A DNA stretch of 64,000 nt, from assembly GCA_030538415.1 (NCBI GenBank), contig JAUNTY010000005.1:1-64000 (forward strand), given 5' to 3'. Under the pieces are notes generated by a model. It worked only from the letters and a program-made list of their open reading frames with translations. It searched no databases and was not told where the DNA came from. Each line of letters opens with the position of its first letter. Position 1 is the first letter of the stretch. The position numbers and the translations under genes are program-made. Source of the stretch: Neisseria sp. Lineage in GTDB: Bacteria > Pseudomonadota > Gammaproteobacteria > Burkholderiales > Neisseriaceae. Shown in pieces: positions 1 through 8,229 of the stretch.

Positions 1-90
1 CGTTATTCTTCTATTTCATGTGGATTTGTACCAGTTTTTGATTTCTTTTACTATATTTTATTTGGAACAAAGCCTTGCGAAATCAGAAAA

Positions 91-118
91 AGGCCGTCTG
101 AAAGCGTTCAGACGGCCT
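91..118 (-). terminator. DUS inverted-repeat terminator
   Basis: Two AG-form DNA uptake sequences face each other with an AGCG-type centre and lie just past the stop of the minus-strand TonB receptor. Such paired DUS form strong hairpins and commonly serve as Rho-independent terminators in Neisseria. Confidence 0.7.
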
Positions 119-150
119 GGCAAGGTTTGGACAGCTATAGCGGCAGCAAA

Positions 151-2184
151 TTAGAATTTGTAGCTGATGGAGCCGACTACGCTGCGCTCTGCGCCCCAAT
201 AGCAGTAGTAGCTGCAACCGGCCACGTATTTTTTACCGGTCAGGTTGGTCGCATTCAATTGCGCCAGCCAGTTTTTGCCGAATTTGTATTGCGCCATCGC
301 ATCGACCAAGGTGTAAGACGGCACGTTGTAGCCCGGCCAGTATTGCTCGTCGTTGGTGCTGCCGACATAGCGGATACCTGCGCCCAAGGTCAGGCCGTTT
401 AATGCGCCTTGGTCGAACGCGTATTTCACTTGTGCCGAAGCCTGATGCTTCGGAATCAGCGGCGTGCGGATGGAGGTATTGTAGCTGGTGTCTTGTTTGG
501 AACGGGTGTGGGTATAGGCTATGCTTGCGCTCAGGTTATCGGTTAATTGGGCATCGGCTTGCAATTCGACACCTTTGCCGCGACGTTTGCCGATTTGGGT
601 TTGCACGTTGCTCGGATCGGCAACCAGAGCGTTTTTCTCTTCCAAATCAAAATAGGCGGCAGAGAGTTTGCCGTCCAGCCAGCTCGGCACATATTTTACA
701 CCGACTTCGTATTGGCGGCCTTCGTATGGTTTATAGATATTGCCGTAGCCGTCTACGCCGACAGTCGGTTTGAACGATTCGGTGTAGCTGACATAAGGTG
801 ATACGCCGGATTTGAAGTTATACATCAGACTGCCTTGATATGAGGTATGGTTCACGTCATAGCTGCCGCTGGTGCCGTTGGATAACGAATCCGCTTCGGC
901 TTTGTCGTGACGGATGCCGACGTTGGCCACCAAGCCGCCGTAGGTAAACTGGTCGCGCAGGTAAAAGCCCAGTTGTTTTTGTTTCATTTCATAGCGGGTG
1001 CCTGATTTGATGACGCCGCTGCTGCCGTTATCGGGGTAGAGCAGGTTGGTGCCGGCCACAAATCCAAAGCCGTTATTCAGCCCGCCGGTGTTGGAATGGA
1101 GGTAATCCACGCCGCCGAGCAGGATGTTTTTCCAGCCGCTGCCTTGCCAGGTTTTGCTCAGGCGGTTGTCGATGGTGTGGCTGTTGACGGTGCCGTTGGT
1201 GTAGCTGTAACCACGGAGGGCATTCTGCCCATCAACACCGTATGCAAACGTGCCTAGCCAGTCCAAATCCTGATGACTGTAGCGGTAGTTTTGGCTGAAT
1301 TCGAGGCCGTTGCCGAAGCCGTGTTTGAATTCGTAACCGATAGAGTAGGTGTTGCGTTTCACATAATCATCGGCATCTTGGTAAGTGGTGCCGTAAGCGA
1401 TATTGCCGACAGTTGAAGGAAACAATACGCCCGCTGCGGGTAAATGCACGCTGGTCGGCGTGCCTTGTTGGCGGGAAACGCTGGCCAATACGGTGAGGTT
1501 GGTTTTGTCGGCAATATCCCAAGTCAGGCTGGGGGCGAAGTAGTAATTATTGGTTTTGCCGTTGAAATCACCTTTGCGGCGTTCAAAATCACCGACGACA
1601 CGATAGCGCACGCTGTTGTCGGCTGCCAATTTGCCGCTGTAATCGCCGAATACACCGACGCGGCCTTGCGTGCCTGCACGCATACCGATTTCACCCTGAG
1701 GGGTTTCGGTAGGGCGTTTGGAAACCAGATTAATCAGGCCGCCGGTTTCGGATGAGCCGTAAGTAAGCGAATCGGCTCCTTTTACCAATTCGACGGCCTC
1801 CAGGCCGTAGGTGTCGGGGATAACGGTAAAGAAGCCGTTTTGCATAACAGGCGAGCCGTCAATCGATACAGAAGCATCAAAGCCGCGCACTTTAATCCAC
1901 TCTTGTTTGGTGTCGTAACCATATTGGCCGACGCGCACGCCGGATTCGTAGGCCAAAGCGTCTTCCACTTTCATCGGCGCTTTTTCGGCGATTTGCTGTG
2001 CGGTAATCACGGCGTTGGATTGGGCAGATTTGAACTTCAATCCATCAATTTTACCGGCGCTGCCGACCACATTCACCGCATCCAGCTCGGCGTTTTCCAC
2101 GGCATCATCGGCGGCAAAACCGTGGGTGTAAGCAGCCAGCAGGGCGGCGGCCAAAAGGCTGCGGGCGAAAATAGTTTGCTTCAT
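151..2184 (-). CDS. TonB-dependent siderophore receptor
   Basis: A 677-residue outer-membrane receptor that would import a ferric siderophore using TonB energy. It has a signal peptide (about residues 1-24, ending GFA-AD), a TonB-box-like ELDAVNVV near residue 35, a plug domain (about 50-160) with VRGFDASVSIDG and ELVKGADSLTYGSSETGG typical of the FhuA/FoxA/FhuE hydroxamate-receptor group, and a beta-barrel ending SVVGSISYKF with the usual terminal Phe. Length fits the family. The siderophore cannot be assigned from sequence. It is monocistronic, with a DUS hairpin terminator after it and repeat-poor intergenic DNA before it. I do not see a convincing Fur box upstream. The start follows a spaced purine-rich AACAAGGATACGC segment. 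Confidence 0.9.
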   Translation of the reverse strand: MKQTIFARSLLAAALLAAYTHGFAADDAVENAELDAVNVVGSAGKIDGLKFKSAQSNAVITAQQIAEKAPMKVEDALAYESGVRVGQYGYDTKQEWIKVRGFDASVSIDGSPVMQNGFFTVIPDTYGLEAVELVKGADSLTYGSSETGGLINLVSKRPTETPQGEIGMRAGTQGRVGVFGDYSGKLAADNSVRYRVVGDFERRKGDFNGKTNNYYFAPSLTWDIADKTNLTVLASVSRQQGTPTSVHLPAAGVLFPSTVGNIAYGTTYQDADDYVKRNTYSIGYEFKHGFGNGLEFSQNYRYSHQDLDWLGTFAYGVDGQNALRGYSYTNGTVNSHTIDNRLSKTWQGSGWKNILLGGVDYLHSNTGGLNNGFGFVAGTNLLYPDNGSSGVIKSGTRYEMKQKQLGFYLRDQFTYGGLVANVGIRHDKAEADSLSNGTSGSYDVNHTSYQGSLMYNFKSGVSPYVSYTESFKPTVGVDGYGNIYKPYEGRQYEVGVKYVPSWLDGKLSAAYFDLEEKNALVADPSNVQTQIGKRRGKGVELQADAQLTDNLSASIAYTHTRSKQDTSYNTSIRTPLIPKHQASAQVKYAFDQGALNGLTLGAGIRYVGSTNDEQYWPGYNVPSYTLVDAMAQYKFGKNWLAQLNATNLTGKKYVAGCSYYCYWGAERSVVGSISYKF

Positions 2185-2746
2185 TGCGTATCCTTGTTGC
2201 TTGTGATGAAGAGGCCGTACAAACCGTTTCAGACGGCCTTTAATAAAGTTTTCAGGGGCTGGATTATAGCTGGATTAGAATCGTTTGTATTTTCAATGAA
2301 CGTTTAAGCAGCAAATATGGCGTTGGAGCAAAAAACGTGTTGCTTAATTGAGACGGATTTTTGTTTGCATTTGATGTAGTCAGGCGGGTGACAGTTTCAG
2401 ACGGCCTGCCAAACGTTTGAATTCAGAGCTTGGTATTTTTGACTGAAAAGAAAGGAGAACACAGTAACGCAGAATATTATGCCGTTTGAAAGCCTGATGT
2501 TTCAGACGGCATTGTTTTTGCCGGACATAAAACAAAGCGGCGGCCTGAAATCAGGAATAATTTTTATATGGCATGAAGCAGTTTATATTTGTTTGTTTTA
2601 TATGTTTGTTTTATAATCGCGCCTACGTGCGTTTTTCGGCCGGCAGCCGCATCTTGCGGCCTGTTGACAGCGGAAATGACAAAATACAGATGCTGTGTGT
2701 CGGCACGACGGTGCCGGCAGCCCGAAGAGAGAATAAGGAGCTCCTG
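2185..2746. other. Divergent intergenic region with DUS copies
   Basis: About 560 bases between the divergent TonB receptor and the M23 peptidase. It holds single DUS copies near 2228 and 2398, a DUS inverted pair at 2479-2512 (one arm degenerate: ATGCCGTTTGAA) followed by a T-run, and AT-rich stretches that must contain both promoters. An open frame from 2573 runs into the M23 gene but lacks a ribosome binding site and looks like upstream read-through of the frame. I see no other gene here. Confidence 0.5.
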
Positions 2747-2749
2747 TTG
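2735..2749 (+). promoter_or_regulatory. RBS and TTG start of M23 peptidase gene
   Basis: AAGGAG at 2735-2740, six bases, then TTG at 2747. This decides the start: translation from TTG gives a clean signal peptide, while the in-frame ATG at 2573 would place 58 unrelated residues before it. Confidence 0.75.
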
Positions 2750-3436
2750 ATTTTATCTACCAAATTGAAATTTGTTTTATTATCCGCCACCGCCTCATAC
2801 GGCCTTGCTTTGCCCGCCCACGCGGCAGGCGGCAATGATGCGATGGATACGCTGCTGGCAAGCAAAGGCCTGGCCTATGCGGGGCAGGAAGAGGACGAGT
2901 TGGCGAATCTGCTCAAAGCCAAAGCCGCCCGCCCGGCTGCGGGTAAAACCGCGCAGCAAATGGCTTCGATGGACGATTTCGTCCAACAGCAAATTTTGCG
3001 TTTGCCCAAAAATACCGTCATTGGGCGCAGCAGCCACAATATCGACTTGGCCATGCCGGTAGCGGATTACCGTAAAAGCTCCGACTACGGCTATCGCCGC
3101 CACCCGGTATTGAAAAAAGTAAAACTGCATACCGGCATCGACTATTCCGCACCCACCGGCACACCGATTTATGCGGCAGAGAGCGGCGTGGTCGAATCGG
3201 CAGGCTGGAAGGGCGCATACGGCAAAACAGTGGTCATCAAACATGACGGCCGCTTTTCAACCCTTTATGGGCATACCAGCCGATACGTCGTCAGCGCCGG
3301 GCAAACCGTCCAACGCGGCCAGCTGATTGCCTATGTCGGCAGCACCGGCCGCAGTACCGGCCCGCATTTGCATTTCGAAGTGTTGGACGGCAGCAAAAAA
3401 GTGAATCCTAATAAATATTTGAGCCAAGTATTCTAA
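2747..3436 (+). CDS. M23 family murein DD-endopeptidase, secreted
   Basis: A 229-residue periplasmic or secreted peptidoglycan hydrolase. From the TTG start the protein opens with a signal peptide (hydrophobic FVLLSATASYGLALPAHA, cut before AGG). The LytM/M23 domain occupies roughly residues 125-225: SDYGYRRHPVLKKVKLHTGIDY gives the first zinc ligand His and Asp, and GRSTGPHLHFEV holds the HxH ligand pair. This is the single-domain neisserial M23 type (NlpD/MepM-like fold without LysM or coiled coil). The gene is monocistronic and followed by a DUS hairpin at 3485-3520. Confidence 0.85.
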   Translation: MILSTKLKFVLLSATASYGLALPAHAAGGNDAMDTLLASKGLAYAGQEEDELANLLKAKAARPAAGKTAQQMASMDDFVQQQILRLPKNTVIGRSSHNIDLAMPVADYRKSSDYGYRRHPVLKKVKLHTGIDYSAPTGTPIYAAESGVVESAGWKGAYGKTVVIKHDGRFSTLYGHTSRYVVSAGQTVQRGQLIAYVGSTGRSTGPHLHFEVLDGSKKVNPNKYLSQVF

Positions 3437-3483
3437 GACAGAAACCACGTATGCAGCAGCCTGCATACGCGGTTTTCAAAAAC

Positions 3484-3607
3484 AAGGCCGTCTGAAACTT
3501 TTCAATCTTTCAGACGGCCTATGGTTTTCATATCGACATATTGATGAAATTCAAGCGCAGGAAAACGCGCGCGTACCTTGGGACACAGTACCCTACGTTT
3601 GTTACGC
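3484..3607. repeat. tps-locus intergenic repeat, copy 1 (distal end)
   Basis: Copy of the repeat that separates the toxin/immunity units: DUS inverted pair (3485-3520), then a TTTTCATATCGACATATTGATG-like stretch, an AGCGCAGGAAAACGCG segment and a diverged 'ACGTTTGTTACGCTTA' end. It matches copies near 5060, 7040 and 8380 and marks the distal border of the tps array. Confidence 0.6.
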
Positions 3608-4021
3608 TTATTTACTGATTTTTAATTGGTCTTTTTTCAATTGTTTAACCGAAAGGTATGTACCACAATAATAACAACGTTTCCGAAACGGGGTAAAGCC
3701 CCGTGTATATGATATACTGACTCCCTTACTGATATCTGCATTGCTATATCCAGCTGGTTGGACTTTTTTACATTTCGGACAACGGCCGAATATTAATATA
3801 TGTATTGGTGCGAAAAATATTAAACCAAATACAATCCAGCTTAAAATGGTTTTAATATTAGAAGGATATGAGATAGAAGATATTTCTAAGATCCACAAGA
3901 TACCTGCAATTAATATACCAAGCACCCCAGCTATTTTGCCAAGTAAACTTCTCTTTTGATATGTTAAAGCGAAAGACAATTCTTGCTCGTAGGTAGCTTT
4001 ATCTTTTAAATTTATTTGCAT
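3608..4021 (-). CDS. Candidate immunity protein, two TM segments and zinc ribbon
   Basis: A 137-residue protein with two hydrophobic helices (about residues 30-50 and 58-80, LLGKIAGVLGILIAGILWIL and WIVFGLIFFAPIHILIF) followed by a C-terminal part with CPKC and CYYC pairs, consistent with a small zinc-ribbon fold. I do not recognise a named family. It begins 13 bases after the toxin cassette at 4035-5189, is AT-rich like other acquired immunity genes, and sits exactly where immunity genes lie in tps/CDI arrays, so protection against that cassette's toxin is inferred. The membrane location suggests a toxin that acts at or crosses the inner membrane. Confidence 0.55.
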   Translation of the reverse strand: MQINLKDKATYEQELSFALTYQKRSLLGKIAGVLGILIAGILWILEISSISYPSNIKTILSWIVFGLIFFAPIHILIFGRCPKCKKVQPAGYSNADISKGVSISYTRGFTPFRKRCYYCGTYLSVKQLKKDQLKISK

Positions 4022-4034
4022 TGTGAATTACTCC

Positions 4035-5189
4035 TTATCTTTTCCACTGGAATCTAAAAGCATCCCATTTGATTAAGCTGGAAAAGCCTTTTGAGCCTAA
4101 TTTGTAACCAATATTAGCATTTAGATTTGAAAAACCTGTGGTATCTCCCTGTCCATTGGTTTTCCCTTCTAATCCAGCTTCAGCACTTGCATTTCCTCCT
4201 AATCCCCAGTAGCGGATTTCTGCTTCAATTTTGGTGGAAACCCCTAAAGTTTGATTTCGAGGTTGGCTGCCTTCATTGATAAAGTCTTTATTTAGGCTTG
4301 ATGATGAAATTCCCAGTTCTTTTGCCGCATCGACCTGATTGAATTTCAATTTACCGCCATAGCCCAATCCTACTGCAGCATCTGCTTTATACAATTTTGT
4401 GTGGCCTGGTATCCATAAAAAACTGATTCCACCATTGGCTTGAAAAATATAACCTATCATTCCTTCCACTCTGATTTCTGTTCCTTTTTGGTTAAAGCAT
4501 TGGTTAACTGACATACTGCCGCATGTTTGTTGAAATGCCTTCTTCGTATTTTCAATATCTTTATCGTAAGCCGCTTTGCTCAACCATAGAGAATTATTCT
4601 CCACTGCCACCTTGGCCGCATCTGCCGCCATATTGACATCTCCTCCGGCCAACCCCGCTGCCGTACCGGCTACCAGACGCGAGTAGGCAATAATCTGTTC
4701 ACGTTCTTTGAGGGGTAGCGTGTCGGGATTTCGGCCATTAAGTAAGTGTTCGCCAACAATCTCCCCAACCGCCGCGCCAATCGCGCCATCCTGACATTTG
4801 CCTTTATTTGCCGCCGCTGCTGCGCAACCTGCCACAGCATGGGCGACTTTGTGGGCAATATACTGGCTGTCCAGATTTTTGATTTTGCTCGCTGCCGCAC
4901 CATGTGCTGTCTGAACCAGGGCGGTGAGGATGGCGTTTTCCAGATTGTCGCCGAGGCTGCCGCCGTTGATGGCGGTGTTGATGACGGCGCTGCTGCCTGC
5001 GGTAGCCAGCGTAGCCTGTATAAAAAGTAGGGTGTTGTGCGGTACGCACGCGTTTTTTGATATCAGGCCGTCTGAAACGTTTCCATCTTTCAGACGGCCT
5101 GTGGGTTTTATATCGGAATATTGATGTAAGCCAAGCATAGGAAAACGCGTGCGTGCTTTAGGCACGCACCCTACGCTTGCTTGGGGCAC
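4035..5189 (-). CDS. Orphan TpsA C-terminal toxin cassette 1 (VENN pre-toxin)
   Basis: Promoterless C-terminal fragment of a TpsA/CdiA-type exoprotein. The part homologous to TpsA begins near 5010 (LATAGSSAVINTAINGG) and continues through the pre-toxin domain to the VENN motif at 4593-4604, after which a unique 185-residue tip follows. No signal peptide, secretion domain or ribosome binding site precedes it; the upstream part of the frame (5011-5189) is intergenic repeat. The tip has alternating Gly/aromatic segments (RYWGLGGNASAEAGLEG, NANIGYKLGSKG) and matches no toxin family I know. Expression would need recombination into tpsA. The likely immunity gene follows at 3608-4021. Confidence 0.7.
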   Translation of the reverse strand: MPQASVGCVPKARTRFPMLGLHQYSDIKPTGRLKDGNVSDGLISKNACVPHNTLLFIQATLATAGSSAVINTAINGGSLGDNLENAILTALVQTAHGAAASKIKNLDSQYIAHKVAHAVAGCAAAAANKGKCQDGAIGAAVGEIVGEHLLNGRNPDTLPLKEREQIIAYSRLVAGTAAGLAGGDVNMAADAAKVAVENNSLWLSKAAYDKDIENTKKAFQQTCGSMSVNQCFNQKGTEIRVEGMIGYIFQANGGISFLWIPGHTKLYKADAAVGLGYGGKLKFNQVDAAKELGISSSSLNKDFINEGSQPRNQTLGVSTKIEAEIRYWGLGGNASAEAGLEGKTNGQGDTTGFSNLNANIGYKLGSKGFSSLIKWDAFRFQWKR

Positions 5190-5214
5190 ATACCCTATGC
5201 ACAGGCTACGCTTG
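5011..5214. repeat. tps-locus intergenic repeat, copy 2
   Basis: Contains AGCGTAGCCTGTATAAAAAG, a GGGTGTTGTGCGGTACGCACGC segment, a DUS inverted pair at 5065-5100, the ATATCGGAATATTGATG segment, GGAAAACGCGTGCGTGC and a run of GCTACGCTTGCT endings. It lies between cassette 1 and the SUKH immunity gene of cassette 2. Comparable intergenic repeats are known between silent tpsC cassettes in N. meningitidis. Confidence 0.7.
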
Positions 5215-5766
5215 CTAGTTTAAATTATCAACATTGATTCCTTCTTCTAAAAAAGCGTTTAAATCAGTCCAGTTTTCTCCTGTTATATTAGAATCCCGAT
5301 TATTTAATATCATACTATCAATATTGTTGGTTAAATAATTTAGTAAAAAAAGTGATGTACTCATATCATACACTTCTTCTAGTATCTGGGATTTATCAAA
5401 AAGGCCAATTTTTAATGTCTTTTTTGAATCCCATAACCAGCAAATTGATTCCCCATTGTCTGTAATAGCCCAAGGGAAAAAGTTGTTAAACATTATAGTG
5501 TACCTCTCAGGAAACTCTTCTTGCATGTAGTTATATGTTTTAAGCAAATACTCGGAAGCTAAAAAATTAATTGTAGGATTATCATTGAATGGGTTTAAAA
5601 TCCAAATAAATTCATTAATGTATATAGATCCTAATTCATCAATAATTATTTTATAATCATCTGGTATTTTTATATTGTATTTTTCTTCTATTGGGAACCA
5701 AATATTTTTATGATGAGAAGTATTATGGTGCGGTTGCTGAGATAGCAATCTTAATAATTTATTCAT
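5215..5766 (-). CDS. SMI1/KNR4 (SUKH) family immunity protein
   Basis: A 183-residue acidic, AT-rich protein. Residues about 20-40 (WFPIEEKYNIKIPDDYK) and the later FFPWAITDNGESICWLW match the SUKH superfamily pattern, a common class of immunity proteins of polymorphic toxins that bind nuclease toxins. The ATG at 5766 starts one base after the stop of the upstream toxin cassette (TAG at 5768-5770); an in-frame TTG at 5778 would overlap it. This tight coupling and the family make it the cognate immunity gene of the nuclease-like cassette 2. Confidence 0.75.
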   Translation of the reverse strand: MNKLLRLLSQQPHHNTSHHKNIWFPIEEKYNIKIPDDYKIIIDELGSIYINEFIWILNPFNDNPTINFLASEYLLKTYNYMQEEFPERYTIMFNNFFPWAITDNGESICWLWDSKKTLKIGLFDKSQILEEVYDMSTSLFLLNYLTNNIDSMILNNRDSNITGENWTDLNAFLEEGINVDNLN

Positions 5767-5767
5767 T

Positions 5768-6975
5768 CTATTTTCCAAATAAGTTTAATGTTGAATCTTG
5801 GTTAGGGACGGACACATTCATCTTAAAACCGTTAGAGCCTCTGGCTTCTAATGTAATTCCTGTTGGAGCTGGATAAAAAGACTTGTAAATAGGAATGACT
5901 CTTAGTCTTATAGTTTCTCCAGATTCAACTCTTTTTACGATAGTGTTTTCAAAAGATGACATATTTGGATGGTTTGCATTTCTTTGATATAGAGTTGTTA
6001 AATTTCTTGCATCTGATCCATTTCCGCCTAGTATTCTAGCTAATAAATGGCTTCTGGCATGATTGTTTATCCCTCCTAAGAAGCCTTGAGGTCGTATATT
6101 AGGATTTGCCCATGAGCCAGTTCGTAAAGTACTTGCATTGATAATTGCGCTTACCCCAGTACTTCTTCCAAATACATCTAAACTACCATAAGTAATATTG
6201 GGTTGTGCATGATGGCTTGGGGGTGAAAGTGCATAACTCACTGCTACTGGCACTGAGGCTCTCTGTCTGAAGTTATGTAGGTATTCCGCCTCACTTCTTC
6301 CTCGTGGCTGAGTTCTTAAGAAGTTATTAAATGCTATTAATTCATGGATTTCAGCACTTGTTACAGTTGTTTGGCCAGGGATGCTGGCTTTATTAATTCC
6401 ATTAAATCCTGGAATAATTTCGCGAATCTGGGCAATTTGGAGATTCTTAGCAGCTAAATTATATTCATATCGAGTTGTTGTTGCTCTTCTCGCTGCAAAA
6501 GTATTATTTTCTACTGTCACTTTGGCCGCGTCAGCGGCAACATTGACATCCCCACCGGCCAATCCCGCTGCCGTACCTGCTACCAGACGCGAGTAGGCAA
6601 TAATCTGTTCACGTTCTTTGAGGGGTAGCGTGTCGGGATTTCGGCCATTAAGTAAGTGTTCGCCAACAATCTCCCCAACCGCCGCGCCAATCGCGCCATC
6701 CTGACATTTGCCTTTATTTGCCGCCGCTGCTGCGCAACCTGCCACAGCATGGGCGACTTTGTGGGCAATATACTGGCTGTCCAGATTTTTGATTTTGCTC
6801 GCTGCCGCACCATGTGCTGTCTGAACCAGGGCGGTGAGGATGGCGTTTTCCAGATTGTCGCCGAGGCTGCCGCCGTTGATGGCGGTGTTGATGACGGCGC
6901 TGCTGCCTGCGGTGGCGAGGTTGACGGTGAAGTTGTTGAGGGTGGTGCTATCACTCCATTTCAGGGCAGAAGTAG
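5768..6975 (-). CDS. Orphan TpsA C-terminal toxin cassette 2 (endonuclease-like tip)
   Basis: Second promoterless TpsA tip cassette. The TpsA-like frame is open from about 6975 (before LNNFTVNLATAGSS) and runs through the pre-toxin domain to VENN at 6503-6514; the first usable start codon is only a GTG at 6745, so this is not an independent gene. The 244-residue tip ends in a segment with HARSHLLARILGGNGSDARN, NANHPN and a following Glu, resembling the DNA/RNA non-specific endonuclease type toxins (Endonuclease_NS_2-like), where a His-containing H-L-A-x-L-G-G-G-x-D-x-R-N-L motif is catalytic. Its neighbour is a SUKH immunity gene, which fits a nuclease. About 310 bases of its pre-toxin DNA are identical to cassette 1. 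Confidence 0.65.
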
Positions 6976-7175
6976 CAAGCGTAGCCCGTATGAAGAGTAG
7001 GGTGTTGTGCCGCAGGCAGGCACGCGTTTTTCAATATCAGGTCGTCTGAAACTTTTCACTCTTTCAGACGGCCTGTAGTTTTCATGTCGGCATATTGATA
7101 AAAGCCAAGCGCAGGAAAACGCGTGCGTGCCTTGGGGCACACTCTACGCTTGCTCGGCTTGTTGACAGGGGAACT
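6972..7175. repeat. tps-locus intergenic repeat, copy 3
   Basis: Same order of parts as copy 2: AGCAAGCGTAGCCCGTATG, the GTGTTGTGCCGCAGGC segment, a DUS pair at 7039-7074 (first arm AGGTCGTCTGAA), ATGTCGGCATATTGAT, GGAAAACGCGTGCGTGC, and a TACGCTTGCT end. Confidence 0.7.
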
Positions 7176-7315
7176 CAGCAAGCACAGGCCGGGTTAGCCC
7201 CAAGGCGTAACCCGGCAAAACGGTTCCGCTTCTGTAACTTGCTGTTTGAAATAGCCGTCTGAACGTAGGGGCATGATGCCGGGTTACGGCGTACCGCCTA
7301 ACCCAGCTGCGCTTG
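7176..7315. other. Degenerate repeat DNA between cassette 2 and immunity genes
   Basis: Continues the gene-free stretch from 6976. It holds two facing CCGGGTTA...TAACCC-type segments (about 7188-7222 and 7278-7308) and one DUS-like GCCGTCTGAACG near 7252. I see no reading frame or RNA gene. Confidence 0.4.
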
Positions 7316-7735
7316 CTATTGCATATTTTTGATGCAATTCGCATCAGGATAAAGCCAATATAGTGTCCCACTTTTTTCATTATGGGCTGTATCAATTAAT
7401 ATTTCCATACTTTCTCCATCTCTACAAAATATGTTTGGTTTGACTTCTACGAAACCATGTAGTATCAGCCTTTCCTTAATCACTTCATAGGATGTATATT
7501 TCATATCTAAAGAAACGATAAACCACCTGCCTACCCAGCCTTGTGTCAATGTTGAAAGAATGGCGCCCTTATTCAATATACTGTTTATCTCTTTTTGAAT
7601 ATTAGCAAGCTTTATTTTCGTATCTGGTTTATAACTTGACTCTGTACTGGGTTTGAAAAATATGGTTATTGAAATAAAAAATATAAATATCAATAAAATT
7701 TTTATCAATTTAAATTTATTTTGTAAAGATATCAT
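7316..7735 (-). CDS. Candidate orphan immunity protein, single N-terminal TM (paralogue A)
   Basis: A 139-residue AT-rich protein with a short basic N-terminus, one hydrophobic helix (about residues 11-27, IKILLIFIFFISITIFF) and a soluble domain. It is clearly paralogous to the next gene upstream: both share SSYKPDT/SSYRPDT, a NKGAILSTL/NKGSILSTL block, HGFVEVK/HGFTEIK, FCRDGE/FCRNGE and LYWLYPDANCI/LYWSYPDSNCI. I do not recognise the family. Position within the tps array and base composition suggest immunity genes whose toxin cassette has been lost. Confidence 0.55.
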   Translation of the reverse strand: MISLQNKFKLIKILLIFIFFISITIFFKPSTESSYKPDTKIKLANIQKEINSILNKGAILSTLTQGWVGRWFIVSLDMKYTSYEVIKERLILHGFVEVKPNIFCRDGESMEILIDTAHNEKSGTLYWLYPDANCIKNMQ

Positions 7736-7812
7736 TATTTTATTTCTCCGATTTCACTTACTCCCTCACTTCCTGCCGAGTAAGTGCAGCTTACGTGCGT
7801 AAGATATGCTTG

Positions 7813-8229
7813 CTAATGTGTAGTTATACAATTTGAATCTGGGTATGACCAATATAATGAGCCATAATTTGCATCATTTGAATCAATGTGCACGGACATA
7901 TATTCTCCATTTCTACAAAAACCGTTAGATTTAATTTCCGTAAAACCATGTGCTTTCAGCCTGTGTTTGATAGTCTTATATGGAGTCTTGCGCAGGTTTA
8001 TAGACGCCATATATCCTTTAGTTACCCTGCCTGATTCCAGAGTTGAAAGAATTGAGCCTTTGTTCAACATGTCATTAATTTCAATTTTAATGTTATCAAA
8101 TTTTGCTATAGTGTCCGGTCGATAACTTGATTTTTTATTGGGTTTGAAAAAGAGTATTATTAGAATGGTAAAAGCAAAGACAAATATTATTTTTATCATA
8201 TTCGACTGTTTTTTTAACCTGATCATCAT
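7813..8229 (-). CDS. Candidate orphan immunity protein, single N-terminal TM (paralogue B)
   Basis: A 138-residue protein, paralogue of 7316-7735 with the same plan: hydrophobic helix near residues 11-27 and a periplasmic-type soluble domain with two conserved cysteines (FCRNGE and SNCI). The separating 77 bases carry no toxin cassette. Two diverged copies in tandem suggest duplication under selection, as is usual for arrays of immunity genes. The function is inferred only from context. Confidence 0.55.
   Translation of the reverse strand: MMIRLKKQSNMIKIIFVFAFTILIILFFKPNKKSSYRPDTIAKFDNIKIEINDMLNKGSILSTLESGRVTKGYMASINLRKTPYKTIKHRLKAHGFTEIKSNGFCRNGEYMSVHIDSNDANYGSLYWSYPDSNCITTH

Noticed and set aside
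2270-2310. Possible Fur box upstream of the first TonB receptor
   Set aside because: The AT-rich sequence there agrees with the Fur consensus at too few positions to call, although iron control is biologically likely.
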